NCBI RefSeq assembly: GCF_017349355.1 | Contig: NZ_JAFMPM010000006.1 | Coordinates: forward strand, 620,001-684,000 | Length of the DNA: 64,000 nt | Reading direction: 5' to 3' | From: Thiothrix fructosivorans | GTDB lineage: Bacteria > Pseudomonadota > Gammaproteobacteria > Thiotrichales > Thiotrichaceae | Shown here: positions 26,678 through 33,783 of the stretch, in pieces | How positions within the stretch are numbered: the first letter of the stretch is position 1 | Layout of the letters: every line of letters begins with the position of its first letter | Position numbers and translations under genes: made by a program | The notes under the pieces: model-generated | Told to the model about the DNA's origin: nothing | Seen by the model: only the letters and a program-made list of their open reading frames with translations | Database searches by the model: none

Positions 26678-26803
26678 TTATCTGCATATCGTCGTATTTC
26701 CGTTAGGACTAATGACATCATGGCAATCTTGTTTTCCGATTGATCCACTACATCCTGTAATGAATAAAAAACAATATATTAATAAAATAAATTTAGCTTT
26801 CAT
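26678..26803 (-). CDS. Very small lipoprotein
   Basis: 41 residues from the ATG at 26803, which has a strong ribosome site (GGAGAG) 5 bases away; the longer open frame is spurious. MKAKFILLIYCFLFITGCSG is a lipoprotein signal with lipobox FITGC. The mature peptide is about 24 residues with two more cysteines. No family recognised. Lies 23 bp behind another lipoprotein gene and is probably cotranscribed with it. Confidence 0.6.
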   Translation of the reverse strand: MKAKFILLIYCFLFITGCSGSIGKQDCHDVISPNGNTTICR

Positions 26804-26825
26804 ATTTGCTCTCCAAAAACAATAA

Positions 26826-27059
26826 CTATTTCGATGCAGCATCGGTTGTTGGATTATTCGCGGCACTTATTAACATACCAGCCAGTCCAATCGCCATAAT
26901 AATTCCACCTAGTCCATCCATCATTTTTGAAGGTGGTTCTAGATTAGTCGTAGTGGTACTGCTACCATCTTTCCCTGTTGTTACTACAGCTTGAGTGCTG
27001 CACCCATAATTACAGACCATCATTGAAAGAATGATAGCAGTTGAAATAAATTTTTTCAT
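26826..27059 (-). CDS. Small lipoprotein with a hydrophobic helix
   Basis: 77 residues. Signal peptide with lipobox NYGCS (acylated Cys20). The mature part has a Thr/Ser-rich stretch (TTGKDGSSTTTTN) and a hydrophobic helix (MDGLGGIIMAIGLAGMLISAANN). It resembles small entry-exclusion or lysis-type lipoproteins only in general architecture; no family assigned. Ribosome site GAGATG. The region is notably AT-rich, unlike the housekeeping genes. Confidence 0.6.
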   Translation of the reverse strand: MKKFISTAIILSMMVCNYGCSTQAVVTTGKDGSSTTTTNLEPPSKMMDGLGGIIMAIGLAGMLISAANNPTTDAASK

Positions 27060-27169
27060 AAAACATCTCTATTATAAAAATTCGATGAATTTGTCGTATA
27101 GTATTTCCGACAAATAGCCCTATGGTTTTTTTGTAAAATATAATAAAACGAAGATGAAAGACTTAAAAA

Positions 27170-27580
27170 TTAAGGTTTGTAGTACCCAATAATTTTAAGT
27201 TCTGCGGCTGCCTTCTCTATCGTTGTAGAACTTGCCCGACGTTCAGTCTTTTTGCCTTTAGTAAAATTGGTCTCTGTAATTCTAATTGCACCCGTATCAG
27301 CAGAATGGCATCCTTCTACTACAGCAACATGACCATGGACATCAAAACTAGTGCTATCAATAATAGCTACCGAACCTGCTGAACAGGTCTGGTTATTTAT
27401 AATTTTCTTTTTACTTGCCCAGTCAGTTAATCCAGTAGGCAATGAAGGTACGCGACCTCTTGCATAAGCAACACACTGACTAGCATCATTTCCAAGAACT
27501 TTTGTGGTAATTTCAGCTTCAACAGTTGTTGCAGTAAGCAATGCGGGAATAATAAGATATAGCGATTTCACGAGTTTCAT
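27170..27580 (-). CDS. Secreted CHAP-domain (NlpC/P60-like) hydrolase
   Basis: 136 residues from the ATG at 27580 (27586 also possible), which places a signal peptide first (cleavage after VEA, residue 22). The compact CHAP fold has the nucleophile C36 in QCVAYARGRVPSL and H84 in VHGHVAVVEG, preceded by SAGSVAIID. CHAP enzymes cut peptidoglycan amide or peptide bonds; a single small domain like this could be an amidase or a secreted effector. It lies upstream of two small lipoproteins on the same strand, about 110 bp away. Confidence 0.75.
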   Translation of the reverse strand: MKLVKSLYLIIPALLTATTVEAEITTKVLGNDASQCVAYARGRVPSLPTGLTDWASKKKIINNQTCSAGSVAIIDSTSFDVHGHVAVVEGCHSADTGAIRITETNFTKGKKTERRASSTTIEKAAAELKIIGYYKP

Positions 27581-27646
27581 TATCATCACTTTAAAAATTA
27601 ATTTAGCCAAACAATATTCATTTAAATACTTGATTATTAATAACAT

Positions 27647-27863
27647 TAATAAAGAAAAAATAATATGGAACGTGCTATTTTCAAGTATTTAATGATTAAA
27701 TAACAACTTATTTACCACTTCAATGTGTGATTAATTTATTGTCTGTTGGTTAATATAAACTGAACTGATGAGAAGTCTAGTGTGGAAATTTTCACATAGT
27801 GAGTGACTATAAATTGACCTATAATAAAAGGTATGATGGGATTTGGCTTACGCGAAACGAGAG
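27647..27863. other. AT-rich intergenic stretch without a gene
   Basis: 217 bp between the LuxR-type gene and the CHAP gene, strongly AT-rich. Holds an imperfect palindrome (GTGGAAATTTTCAC), a TATAAT-containing segment on the plus strand near 27820 with no gene behind it, and no recognisable RNA or terminator. Confidence 0.4.
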
Positions 27864-28640
27864 CTACTTTAACTGATCGAGAATATTCAATAACCCAACA
27901 AGGTACAGCAACTTGTCTTTGGTTATTTTGCCCAGTCTGTTACGCATTCCGTCCAGTATGTTGGTGGCGTAGAAGTAGCTGATGTCCGTTGAGTCTTGGA
28001 TATTCTTGAATGGCTTGCCTGAGGCAAGGTAACGGAGCACGACGATCTCTTTAGACTTCAGGCTGGCGAGCAGGGGAAGAATGAATTTGTGCGGGAGACT
28101 GGCATCCGCAAAGTTAATGTCATGGAACAGTTTGGTGCAATGGATCAGTGTATCCAGGCGTTCCTGTTTGAGTACCTGAAAGGCATGATCTTTTTCTGAA
28201 CTGACAATACTCGCTCCGGCTGCACCACGTTCATCGAACATGGTTGGGATGGAGATAGCGTTGATGATGCCGTAATCTTCCCGGGCAAGCTGGATCAGGT
28301 GCTTTTCATCTGGGTTGAGTTGGGCTTGTGTCTCATGCTCTCGCCAGTCCATTGGCTGGATATCGCCTCCCAAAACCTTTCTAACGGTGAAATCCTGTTG
28401 ATCCAGTCGCTCGGCTTCATAATGTTGTAGAAATTCTGTCGAATAAGTCGCCGTATGGAGAAAAATGGCAGGTATATCTGTGAATGCTTCCCACTGAGCG
28501 CGAGCGGCGAAAGTGTAGGTTGCTCCTTCAAACCCCAGCAATTGCAGGTATTTTTCATAAATCTGAAAACGCTCTTCAAGCGTGTTGGTAGCATATAGTT
28601 CTGCGATATAGTTGCCTAAAAGGGCATGATCAACACTCAT
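27864..28640 (-). CDS. LuxR-type regulator with autoinducer-binding-like domain
   Basis: 258 residues from the ATG at 28640, which has GAGAG at the ribosome-site position. Residues about 20-175 look like an autoinducer-binding domain: Y74 and D83 in HYEAERLDQQDF and W99 in PMDWRE match the ligand-contact positions of LuxR/TraR by eye. The C-terminal 60 residues form a LuxR-like HTH (LKSKEIVVLRYLASGKPFKNIQDSTDI), less canonical than usual in the recognition helix. Downstream in one direction of an acyl-synthase-like gene and a methyltransferase gene, suggesting a self-contained signalling circuit. Confidence 0.75.
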   Translation of the reverse strand: MSVDHALLGNYIAELYATNTLEERFQIYEKYLQLLGFEGATYTFAARAQWEAFTDIPAIFLHTATYSTEFLQHYEAERLDQQDFTVRKVLGGDIQPMDWREHETQAQLNPDEKHLIQLAREDYGIINAISIPTMFDERGAAGASIVSSEKDHAFQVLKQERLDTLIHCTKLFHDINFADASLPHKFILPLLASLKSKEIVVLRYLASGKPFKNIQDSTDISYFYATNILDGMRNRLGKITKDKLLYLVGLLNILDQLK

Positions 28641-28662
28641 GAATGACACTCTCGCGTATGGG

Positions 28663-28685
28663 AAAAGGGCGGCAGGATTCCTGCC
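28663..28685 (-). terminator. Terminator-like hairpin between the methyltransferase and LuxR-type genes
   Basis: GGCAGG-ATT-CCTGCC (28671-28685) is followed on the minus strand by GCCCTTTT. A weak intrinsic terminator or attenuator that could lower luxR-type expression relative to the synthase. Confidence 0.35.
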
Positions 28686-28716
28686 TACCGCCACACTACA
28701 TCAAGTTAGGTTGTGG

Positions 28717-29397
28717 TTAACCGTTCTTACGTAACACCAAAAAATTTAGCCCTCCCCGAAAGTGCCGTTGATGACATTCTTCGACGCGAAAGCCTAGCTG
28801 TTGAACTTGACTGACTAGATCACCCATGCTGATGAAGTGGGCTTGGGGGTTTGTTGCCAGTTTCAAGTTATAAGCCTTGTAAGCTTCAAAATCAGGGTGT
28901 GCCAGCAGTTCTTTCCAAGCATCCCGTGCCAGTTCCGCCAGTTCCAATTTCCTGTTGGGGGTAGCCAACACAAAAACTGCGCCGGGGGCTAATATCGTGA
29001 AAACATGTGTCAGCACTGCCACGGGATCAGACCATGAGTAATAGCTTTGAATGGAAACCCCTGAGGTAAATTGTCGGTTATCCACATCCTCTATTTTGCC
29101 ATGGCGAATAGTGAAAGCAGGGCATTGCAGGTTGTTTAGAATCCAACGAGCCATTGATACCATTTCTTCAGCATAATCCACCCCTGTATAAGACACTACC
29201 CGCTCTTCATCTAGTAACAATGGGGCAATCTTTGCACTACCACAACCGCAGTCTATTACATCCCCTGATAAATGCAAACAGGCTTCACGATAGACTTCCA
29301 ATTGCATGGAAGTAGTGACGGATGCAAATAATCGGGCATAGTTATCCCATTCTTGCATGAGATAAGGTGGTTGGTTGGTTAATGTCGGTGTGTTCAT
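28717..29397 (-). CDS. Class I SAM-dependent methyltransferase in the signalling cluster
   Basis: 226 residues from the ATG at 29397, preceded by GGGGGAG. Motif I is DVIDCGCGSAKIAP, followed by YTGVDYAEEMVSMAR (acidic end of strand 2) and an LAPGAVFVLATPN motif, all typical of small-molecule methyltransferases. The substrate cannot be told. It lies 2 bp after the FeeM-like gene, so the two enzymes are tightly coupled, and a natural guess is that it modifies the acylated product. Confidence 0.8.
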   Translation of the reverse strand: MNTPTLTNQPPYLMQEWDNYARLFASVTTSMQLEVYREACLHLSGDVIDCGCGSAKIAPLLLDEERVVSYTGVDYAEEMVSMARWILNNLQCPAFTIRHGKIEDVDNRQFTSGVSIQSYYSWSDPVAVLTHVFTILAPGAVFVLATPNRKLELAELARDAWKELLAHPDFEAYKAYNLKLATNPQAHFISMGDLVSQVQQLGFRVEECHQRHFRGGLNFLVLRKNG

Positions 29398-29399
29398 AT

Positions 29400-29981
29400 T
29401 CAAATCTCCCCCCAAAATTTGAGGAATGTTGGAATAACTTTCTGTACACGGCATTCCAGCAAGGAAAAGCGGTAACCTGTCCCATAGGTGAAGCCAATGT
29501 CATCCAGCAAGATGTTGGCCCCGGCTGTTTTTTGATACAGGCTGACGTTCTTGTCACGGATGATGAAGATCAGCGAATCAATCCCATACCCTGCTGCAAT
29601 CTCATAGTAGGTGTAAAAATAGGCAGGCAAGATGCCGCGAGCCTCACGGGTAATGGTAAACTTGCTGGATTCAGCGACTACCAATCCCTGTTGGCGCAAT
29701 TTGTCGATTGCTGGCTTGACGATCTCATCGGCCGGAAGCCCAAATGGACCATCAAACGCAATCCGCCCGGTGCTGGTCAATTCTCCCGCCTGATTTTGGC
29801 TATACAACACACAAGCTGTGCCATCATAAGCATCATCCTTAAAATGCGTGACACCCGGATAAAGTTTGCTGTACTCCGCTTCTCTGAGTTTCCATACTGC
29901 CTTGAATTCTGCCTCAGTAGTGGCGATTTTCAGGCGTTCTGGCACTTGCGAAAGTGCCAGTTCTGTCATCATTACTTGCAT
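29400..29981 (-). CDS. FeeM/LuxI-like GNAT-fold acyl synthase
   Basis: 193 residues with a strong ribosome site (AAGGAGA). The sequence pattern LKIATTEAEFKAVWKLREAEYSKLYPG...STGRIAFDGPFGLPADEIVKP, followed by VAESSKFTITREARG, resembles N-acyl amino acid synthases of the FeeM type, structural relatives of LuxI autoinducer synthases. These transfer an acyl chain from acyl-ACP to an amine. Assignment is by visual family resemblance and needs profile confirmation. First gene of synthase, methyltransferase, LuxR-type receptor, all on the minus strand. Confidence 0.6.
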   Translation of the reverse strand: MQVMMTELALSQVPERLKIATTEAEFKAVWKLREAEYSKLYPGVTHFKDDAYDGTACVLYSQNQAGELTSTGRIAFDGPFGLPADEIVKPAIDKLRQQGLVVAESSKFTITREARGILPAYFYTYYEIAAGYGIDSLIFIIRDKNVSLYQKTAGANILLDDIGFTYGTGYRFSLLECRVQKVIPTFLKFWGEI

Positions 29982-30009
29982 CTGGATCTCCTTGAACTAG
30001 TAGGTGATC

Positions 30010-30021
30010 CCAAGCGCTTGG
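30010..30021. promoter_or_regulatory. Palindrome CCAAGCGCTTGG upstream of the acyl-synthase operon
   Basis: A perfect 12-bp palindrome 29 bp before the synthase start. A second palindrome, TTTCTAGAAA, lies at 30058-30067, and TGCATA/TATGCA half-sites lie between. One of these could be the binding site of the LuxR-type protein; none matches a canonical lux box closely. Confidence 0.4.
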
Positions 30022-30132
30022 TCTCTGTTTCATTGCATATGCTGGGGTCAGTATGCATTTCTAGAAACGGTCTGTGAGGACAGATAAGCAGTCGTTAAGT
30101 CAGATAAGAAGAAAGATCATAGACATGGTGCA

Positions 30133-30315
30133 TCAGACATAAGGGATAATATGCCTGATGGTAATCGGAATGTTGGTGGGAATTTTATGTAGGAAAATAG
30201 TAATAACTGCCAACACAAGGAGACGGGTTTCCACGGGGTAACGTAATCCACGGGTGGCGGGCTTGCCGTGGCAAATGCTGAGGTCGATGGTGATACGACG
30301 GTTGTGTGCATTCAT
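30133..30315 (-). pseudogene. Truncated DUF433 antitoxin gene
   Basis: The first 30 or so codons (MNAHNRRITIDLSICHGKPATRGLRYPVET) and the upstream sequence to about 30350 closely match the intact DUF433 gene at 32677-32910. After RYPVET the reading frame runs into unrelated sequence and ends early. A decayed partial duplicate. The rest of 29982-30384 holds the promoter region of the acyl-synthase operon and nothing else recognisable. Confidence 0.75.
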
Positions 30316-30384
30316 TCGCAGTCCCTCAGGTACTTTTCAAAAAGCATATCACAATGCCCAGTGGCTCATACGCATAGCACTAAA

Positions 30385-30480
30385 TTGACTTCCTCCCCTC
30401 CCTAAAGGAAGGGGATTCCTAATTCATCGAGAACCGGACGAATACACCGAAATGCACGCGCCACTGACATTCTCTCCAAA
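30385..30480 (-). ncRNA. Candidate omega RNA of the TnpB element
   Basis: TnpB guide RNAs overlap the end of tnpB and run through the right end. Here the 3' scaffold hairpin is at 30395-30414, and the element ends at 30385. The adjacent flank would supply the guide; read on the minus strand it begins TTTAGTGCTATGCGTATGAG. The 5' limit is a guess. Confidence 0.35.
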
Positions 30481-31575
30481 GGCTAACACCGCCAGTCCGG
30501 CGGCTAAAATATTGCGGGCAGCGTTTACGTCACGGTCGTGGATTGCCTTGCATTCAGGGCATTCCCAGACACGTACTGCCAATAGCAAACGATCAACTAC
30601 ACATCCACAACCACTGCACCGCTTACTGGAAGGGAAGAACCTGCCGATTTCGACATATGTTCTTCCCGCCCAGCTTGCTTTGTATGCGAGTTGGCGGGTG
30701 AATTCCCCCCAACTTGCATCGGCAATGTGCTTGGCTAATGTTGGATTCTTAATCATGTTCTTCACGGCGAGGTTTTCGGCGCAAACCACTTGGTTCTCGT
30801 TAATCAGTTTGCGGGACAGCTTGTGCAAGTTGTCCGAACGGCAATCGGCGATTTTCGCGTGAATACGGGCAACCTTGCGTTTGGCTTTCAGCCGGTTCTT
30901 GCTGCCGAGTTTCTTCTTGGCAAGACGACGTTGGTATTTCGCCAGTTTAGCCGCGTATTCTGCGGTATGGCGGGGATTGCCGGATTTAAAACCGTCAGAA
31001 GTGACGAACAAATCCTTAATACCCACATCAATGCCCACCTTTTTATCGGTAACGGGCAACAACGTGGAGTCGAATTCACACAGGCAAGACACGAAGTAGC
31101 GCCCTGCATGATCTTTGGAAACGGTGATGGTGGTTGGGTCAGACGGAAGCGGCTGACTCAATTTAATCGCCAATGGCTGAGCACACTTCGCCAGCTTCAA
31201 TTCACCGTTCTTAAAGGTAAACGCGCGGTAAGTGAATTCGGCTGATTGGCGGTGCTTTTTGGATTTAAAGATGGGATATTTCGCACGACCTTCAAAGAAG
31301 TTTTTGAACGCGGTTTGCTGATTTCGCAAGCATTGTTGCAGCGGGACACTAGAAACATCGTTTAGAAACAGGGACTCAGGCAGTTTTTTGATGGCAGTCA
31401 ATCGAGCGTTTGCGCCCATGTAACCAATTTTTTCTTGAGTCTGATCATAAGCATCCGTGCGGTAACGCAAAATGCTGTTGTACACGTAGCGCACACAACC
31501 AAAGGTTTGTGCCAGCAATTTTTCTTGTTGCTGGTCGGGATAAAACCTGAACTTGTAGGCGCGTTTCGTTTGCAT
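30424..31575 (-). CDS. tnpB: TnpB RNA-guided nuclease (IS605 OrfB)
   Basis: 383 residues, complete. The N-terminal HTH/OrfB domain opens with KRAYKFRFYPDQQQEKLL. The RuvC-like nuclease triad is D183 (VGIDVGIKDL), E267 (VVCAENLAVKNM) and D349 (HDRDVNAARNIL). A zinc ribbon uses C320/C323 and C339/C342. TnpB proteins cut DNA guided by omega RNA next to a TAM and help retain the transposon. The triad is intact, so activity is plausible. Confidence 0.93.
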   Translation of the reverse strand: MQTKRAYKFRFYPDQQQEKLLAQTFGCVRYVYNSILRYRTDAYDQTQEKIGYMGANARLTAIKKLPESLFLNDVSSVPLQQCLRNQQTAFKNFFEGRAKYPIFKSKKHRQSAEFTYRAFTFKNGELKLAKCAQPLAIKLSQPLPSDPTTITVSKDHAGRYFVSCLCEFDSTLLPVTDKKVGIDVGIKDLFVTSDGFKSGNPRHTAEYAAKLAKYQRRLAKKKLGSKNRLKAKRKVARIHAKIADCRSDNLHKLSRKLINENQVVCAENLAVKNMIKNPTLAKHIADASWGEFTRQLAYKASWAGRTYVEIGRFFPSSKRCSGCGCVVDRLLLAVRVWECPECKAIHDRDVNAARNILAAGLAVLAFGENVSGACISVYSSGSR

Positions 31576-31863
31576 GGCTCTCAGTATAGTTGATGCGGTG
31601 AGTTATGCGTGTTTAACCAAGATAGCTTAACGAAAGAGGAGCGAGAAGAGGGTCGGCTACCGCCGACGCACTATCCCTCCCCGACCTAAAGGACGGGGTA
31701 TCTCGCGCAAGATGGATGAAACGCCACGCTGCCAATCCTACGCACTGTCACCAAATCCGTTTGCCCGCAAGTGGGCTATCTGCCACCGACGTAAATATCC
31801 AAGTTTGCGAGTGCGGTTGGAGCGTGCCACAATGATCATGTACCTCGTTAGCGGAGAAATCTC

Positions 31864-32127
31864 ATGCAATTGACGTTCGATATTCCAGAAAAATTCTTTG
31901 CTTATCAAACACCCAAAGAGCTTATACGCCTCCTCAAACTGAATACGGCGATTGATCTTTATCGGCGCGGCAAACTCTCGGCTGGTGCTGCTGCTGAATT
32001 CGTTGGCGACCTTGACCGTTATGAATTCCTCTACGAATGCCGCCAACGTGGGATTGAGCCACAAACCTACGACAATGTTGAAGAACTGCAAGCTGAAATC
32101 GACAACATTCACGCCGCTCGCTGCTGA
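31864..32127 (+). CDS. UPF0175 family antitoxin-like protein
   Basis: 87 residues with a ribosome site GGAG. The family pattern is visible: TAIDLYRRGKLSAGAAAEFVGDLDRYEFLYECRQRGIEP, a small HTH-like domain. UPF0175 genes usually pair with a DUF3368 PIN toxin; none is adjacent, so this looks like an orphan. The 3' end overlaps the opposite-strand HTH gene by 19 bp. Confidence 0.8.
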   Translation: MQLTFDIPEKFFAYQTPKELIRLLKLNTAIDLYRRGKLSAGAAAEFVGDLDRYEFLYECRQRGIEPQTYDNVEELQAEIDNIHAARC

Positions 32128-32312
32128 GGCAAATGCACATCGACCACGATTTCCGAATAAGGCGTAAACACCTTGCCCTGTGCATCGCGCTCAATTGCCA
32201 GCCACTCCATCAAACGTTCCACATCGTTATGCACATTCTTGTAATCGCGCTGCAAGGTGCGGGCAAGTTCGGCAATGCTCATCGCGCAGTGTTCGCGCAA
32301 CGTTGCCAACAT
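32109..32312 (-). CDS. Winged-helix DNA-binding protein, HVO_A0114-like, probably N-terminally short
   Basis: 67 residues: MSIAELARTLQRDYKNVHNDVERLMEWLAIERDAQGKV is the winged helix of a family of putative antitoxins/regulators that normally has 35-50 more residues in front. The gene starts 14 bp after the stop of the DUF5615 toxin gene on the same strand. It may be a remnant or a reduced regulator of the adjoining toxin-antitoxin genes. Confidence 0.6.
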   Translation of the reverse strand: MLATLREHCAMSIAELARTLQRDYKNVHNDVERLMEWLAIERDAQGKVFTPYSEIVVDVHLPQQRAA

Positions 32313-32326
32313 GTGTTTACCCCGCC

Positions 32327-32680
32327 CTACGCATGAACGATCAAGCTATCCCTCGTCAGTTCGATGAAACGCGCGTCCGCAAAAGCCGCCTCGATTTTCC
32401 CCAGGTTGTTCAGGAATAAGGTTTTCAGCTCATCGTTGTGGATGTTGCCTGTTGATACCAACAGCAACTTCCACGGCTGATCTTTTAACCAGAATGAATC
32501 CACGAAATCAGCATCTTTGGTGACAACAATTCGCTCTTCTGCAAGCGAAAGGTCGTTGATGAACTGATCAGTCGTTCGATTTGCTTGCGGTAAGCCCAAG
32601 GTATGGCGCGTATCGTAACCTGCGTCCTTAAGCTGGATTGCCAACTTGCGTGGCAAATGTGCATCGACCAGAAACTTCAT
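32327..32680 (-). CDS. DUF5615 PIN-like toxin
   Basis: 117 residues. The Mut7-C/PIN-like fold shows acidic residues at DAHLPRKLA, TDQFINDLSLAEERIVVTKDADF, the pattern of DUF5615 toxins. The start overlaps the DUF433 stop by 4 bp, the standard antitoxin-toxin arrangement. Predicted RNase activity is from family knowledge. Confidence 0.85.
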   Translation of the reverse strand: MKFLVDAHLPRKLAIQLKDAGYDTRHTLGLPQANRTTDQFINDLSLAEERIVVTKDADFVDSFWLKDQPWKLLLVSTGNIHNDELKTLFLNNLGKIEAAFADARFIELTRDSLIVHA

Positions 32681-32910
32681 GCTGCCAATGCCATTTCAAT
32701 GCGCTTAACTTGGGAAAGACGGGCGGCATACGCCAGCACTGCCAGCAAATCCTCGCGTTCCAAGTCTTCGTAGTCATCCAGAATCTCATCGAGACTCATG
32801 CCCGCGCTGAATAGCTCCAACATGGTTTCCACAGGGTAACGTAACCCACGGATGGTTGGTTTGCCGTGGCAAATGCTGGGGTCTATGGTGATACGGTTGT
32901 GTGCATTCAT
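32677..32910 (-). CDS. DUF433 antitoxin
   Basis: 77 residues, intact: RITIDPSICHGKPTIRGLRYPVETMLELFSAGMSLDEILDDYEDLEREDLLAVLAYAA is the canonical DUF433 sequence (HTH-like), cognate antitoxin of DUF5615. A partial duplicate of its 5' end lies at 30133-30315. Confidence 0.9.
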   Translation of the reverse strand: MNAHNRITIDPSICHGKPTIRGLRYPVETMLELFSAGMSLDEILDDYEDLEREDLLAVLAYAARLSQVKRIEMALAA

Positions 32911-33011
32911 TCGCTGTCCCTCAGGTGCTTTTCAAAAAGCATATCACTTGGATGTGTAACATGATGGATATAAAATACACTAACCCATCCTATCCAAACG
33001 AGTATTGTTGA

Positions 33012-33761
33012 ATGGCTCATTTGTATGAAATGCAAAATATACCTTCTGTCGACCAGTATGTCGTTGGACTCACAAAAATCCAGTCATCAATAACTGACTT
33101 GCACATCAAAGCCTTTCAAGCCCATTACCAAGCACCCAATTATTCAGCAACAGCCAAACAGATTGCGTTTTGGGCTGGCATTTCTGGTGGACACACTCAA
33201 ATCAATTTGCTTTACGGTAAACTGGGACACAAGCTTTGCGACGAATTGGGTATCAAACCTGATCTGCGCCCTGATAGCACTCATCGTTGGTGGTCAGTCT
33301 GGTCATCAGGATGGCAAACACCTAAGGGATTTATCTGGAAACTTCTTCCACCAGCAGCGGAAGCATTTGAACAATTGGGCTGGGTTGAAACGGCAGTCTT
33401 TGCTTCTACGGATGAAGTCATTTCCAATGAAATCTTGCTTGAAGGTGGCTTATACCGCATAGCAGTAAACGCCTATGAACGCAACCCAAAAGCGCGTCGC
33501 CAGTGCATTGCTGCACATGGGACAACTTGCTGTCTTTGTGGCTTTAATTTTGGCAATATCTACGGCAAAGCTGCTGAAGGTTACATTCATGTTCACCATG
33601 TACGCCCACTCTCTGAAATCAAGGCTCAATACACCATCAATCCTGTCAAAGACTTACGACCTGTCTGCCCCAACTGCCATGCCGTTTTGCACATGCGTAG
33701 CCCCGCATATAGCATCAATGAAGTGAAAGTGATGCTAAGTCATTCAGAATCAAAAGGATAG
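33012..33761 (+). CDS. HNH endonuclease
   Basis: 249 residues. The C-terminal HNH domain has C173/C176 and C219/C222 zinc ligands around the motif YIHVHHVRPLSEI (catalytic H195/H196) and PVCPNCHAVLHM. The N-terminal 130 residues have an HTH-like segment (ATAKQIAFWAGISGG) and a conserved Trp-rich strip (HRWWSVWSSGW), a layout seen in McrA-like or defence-associated HNH proteins. No methyltransferase is adjacent, so a modification-dependent or orphan nuclease is the likeliest role. Convergent with the D-lactate dehydrogenase gene. Confidence 0.85.
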   Translation: MAHLYEMQNIPSVDQYVVGLTKIQSSITDLHIKAFQAHYQAPNYSATAKQIAFWAGISGGHTQINLLYGKLGHKLCDELGIKPDLRPDSTHRWWSVWSSGWQTPKGFIWKLLPPAAEAFEQLGWVETAVFASTDEVISNEILLEGGLYRIAVNAYERNPKARRQCIAAHGTTCCLCGFNFGNIYGKAAEGYIHVHHVRPLSEIKAQYTINPVKDLRPVCPNCHAVLHMRSPAYSINEVKVMLSHSESKG

Positions 33762-33783
33762 CAGGAATCCCTGCTCATCCCTC

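Larger units (their letters stand above)
30385..31721 (-). mobile_element. IS200/IS605-family element carrying tnpB only, copy 1
   Basis: 1337 bp, with ends defined by comparison with the second copy (44457-48856), which has the same length once its insertions are removed. No tnpA is present, so it is a non-autonomous IS605-type (IS1341-like) element. Subterminal hairpins CCCCTCCC-TAAA-GGAAGGGG (30395-30414) and a similar one at 31679-31698 mark the ends. No target duplication, as expected. Inserted among toxin-antitoxin remnants. Confidence 0.85.

Noticed and set aside
30010-30021. Canonical lux box
   Set aside because: The palindrome does not match ACCTG-N-CAGGT-type spacing; kept only as an operator candidate.
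29367-30077. A 236-codon plus-strand open frame
   Set aside because: It lies antisense to the acyl-synthase and methyltransferase genes, which have clear family motifs and ribosome sites; it has no recognisable motif of its own.
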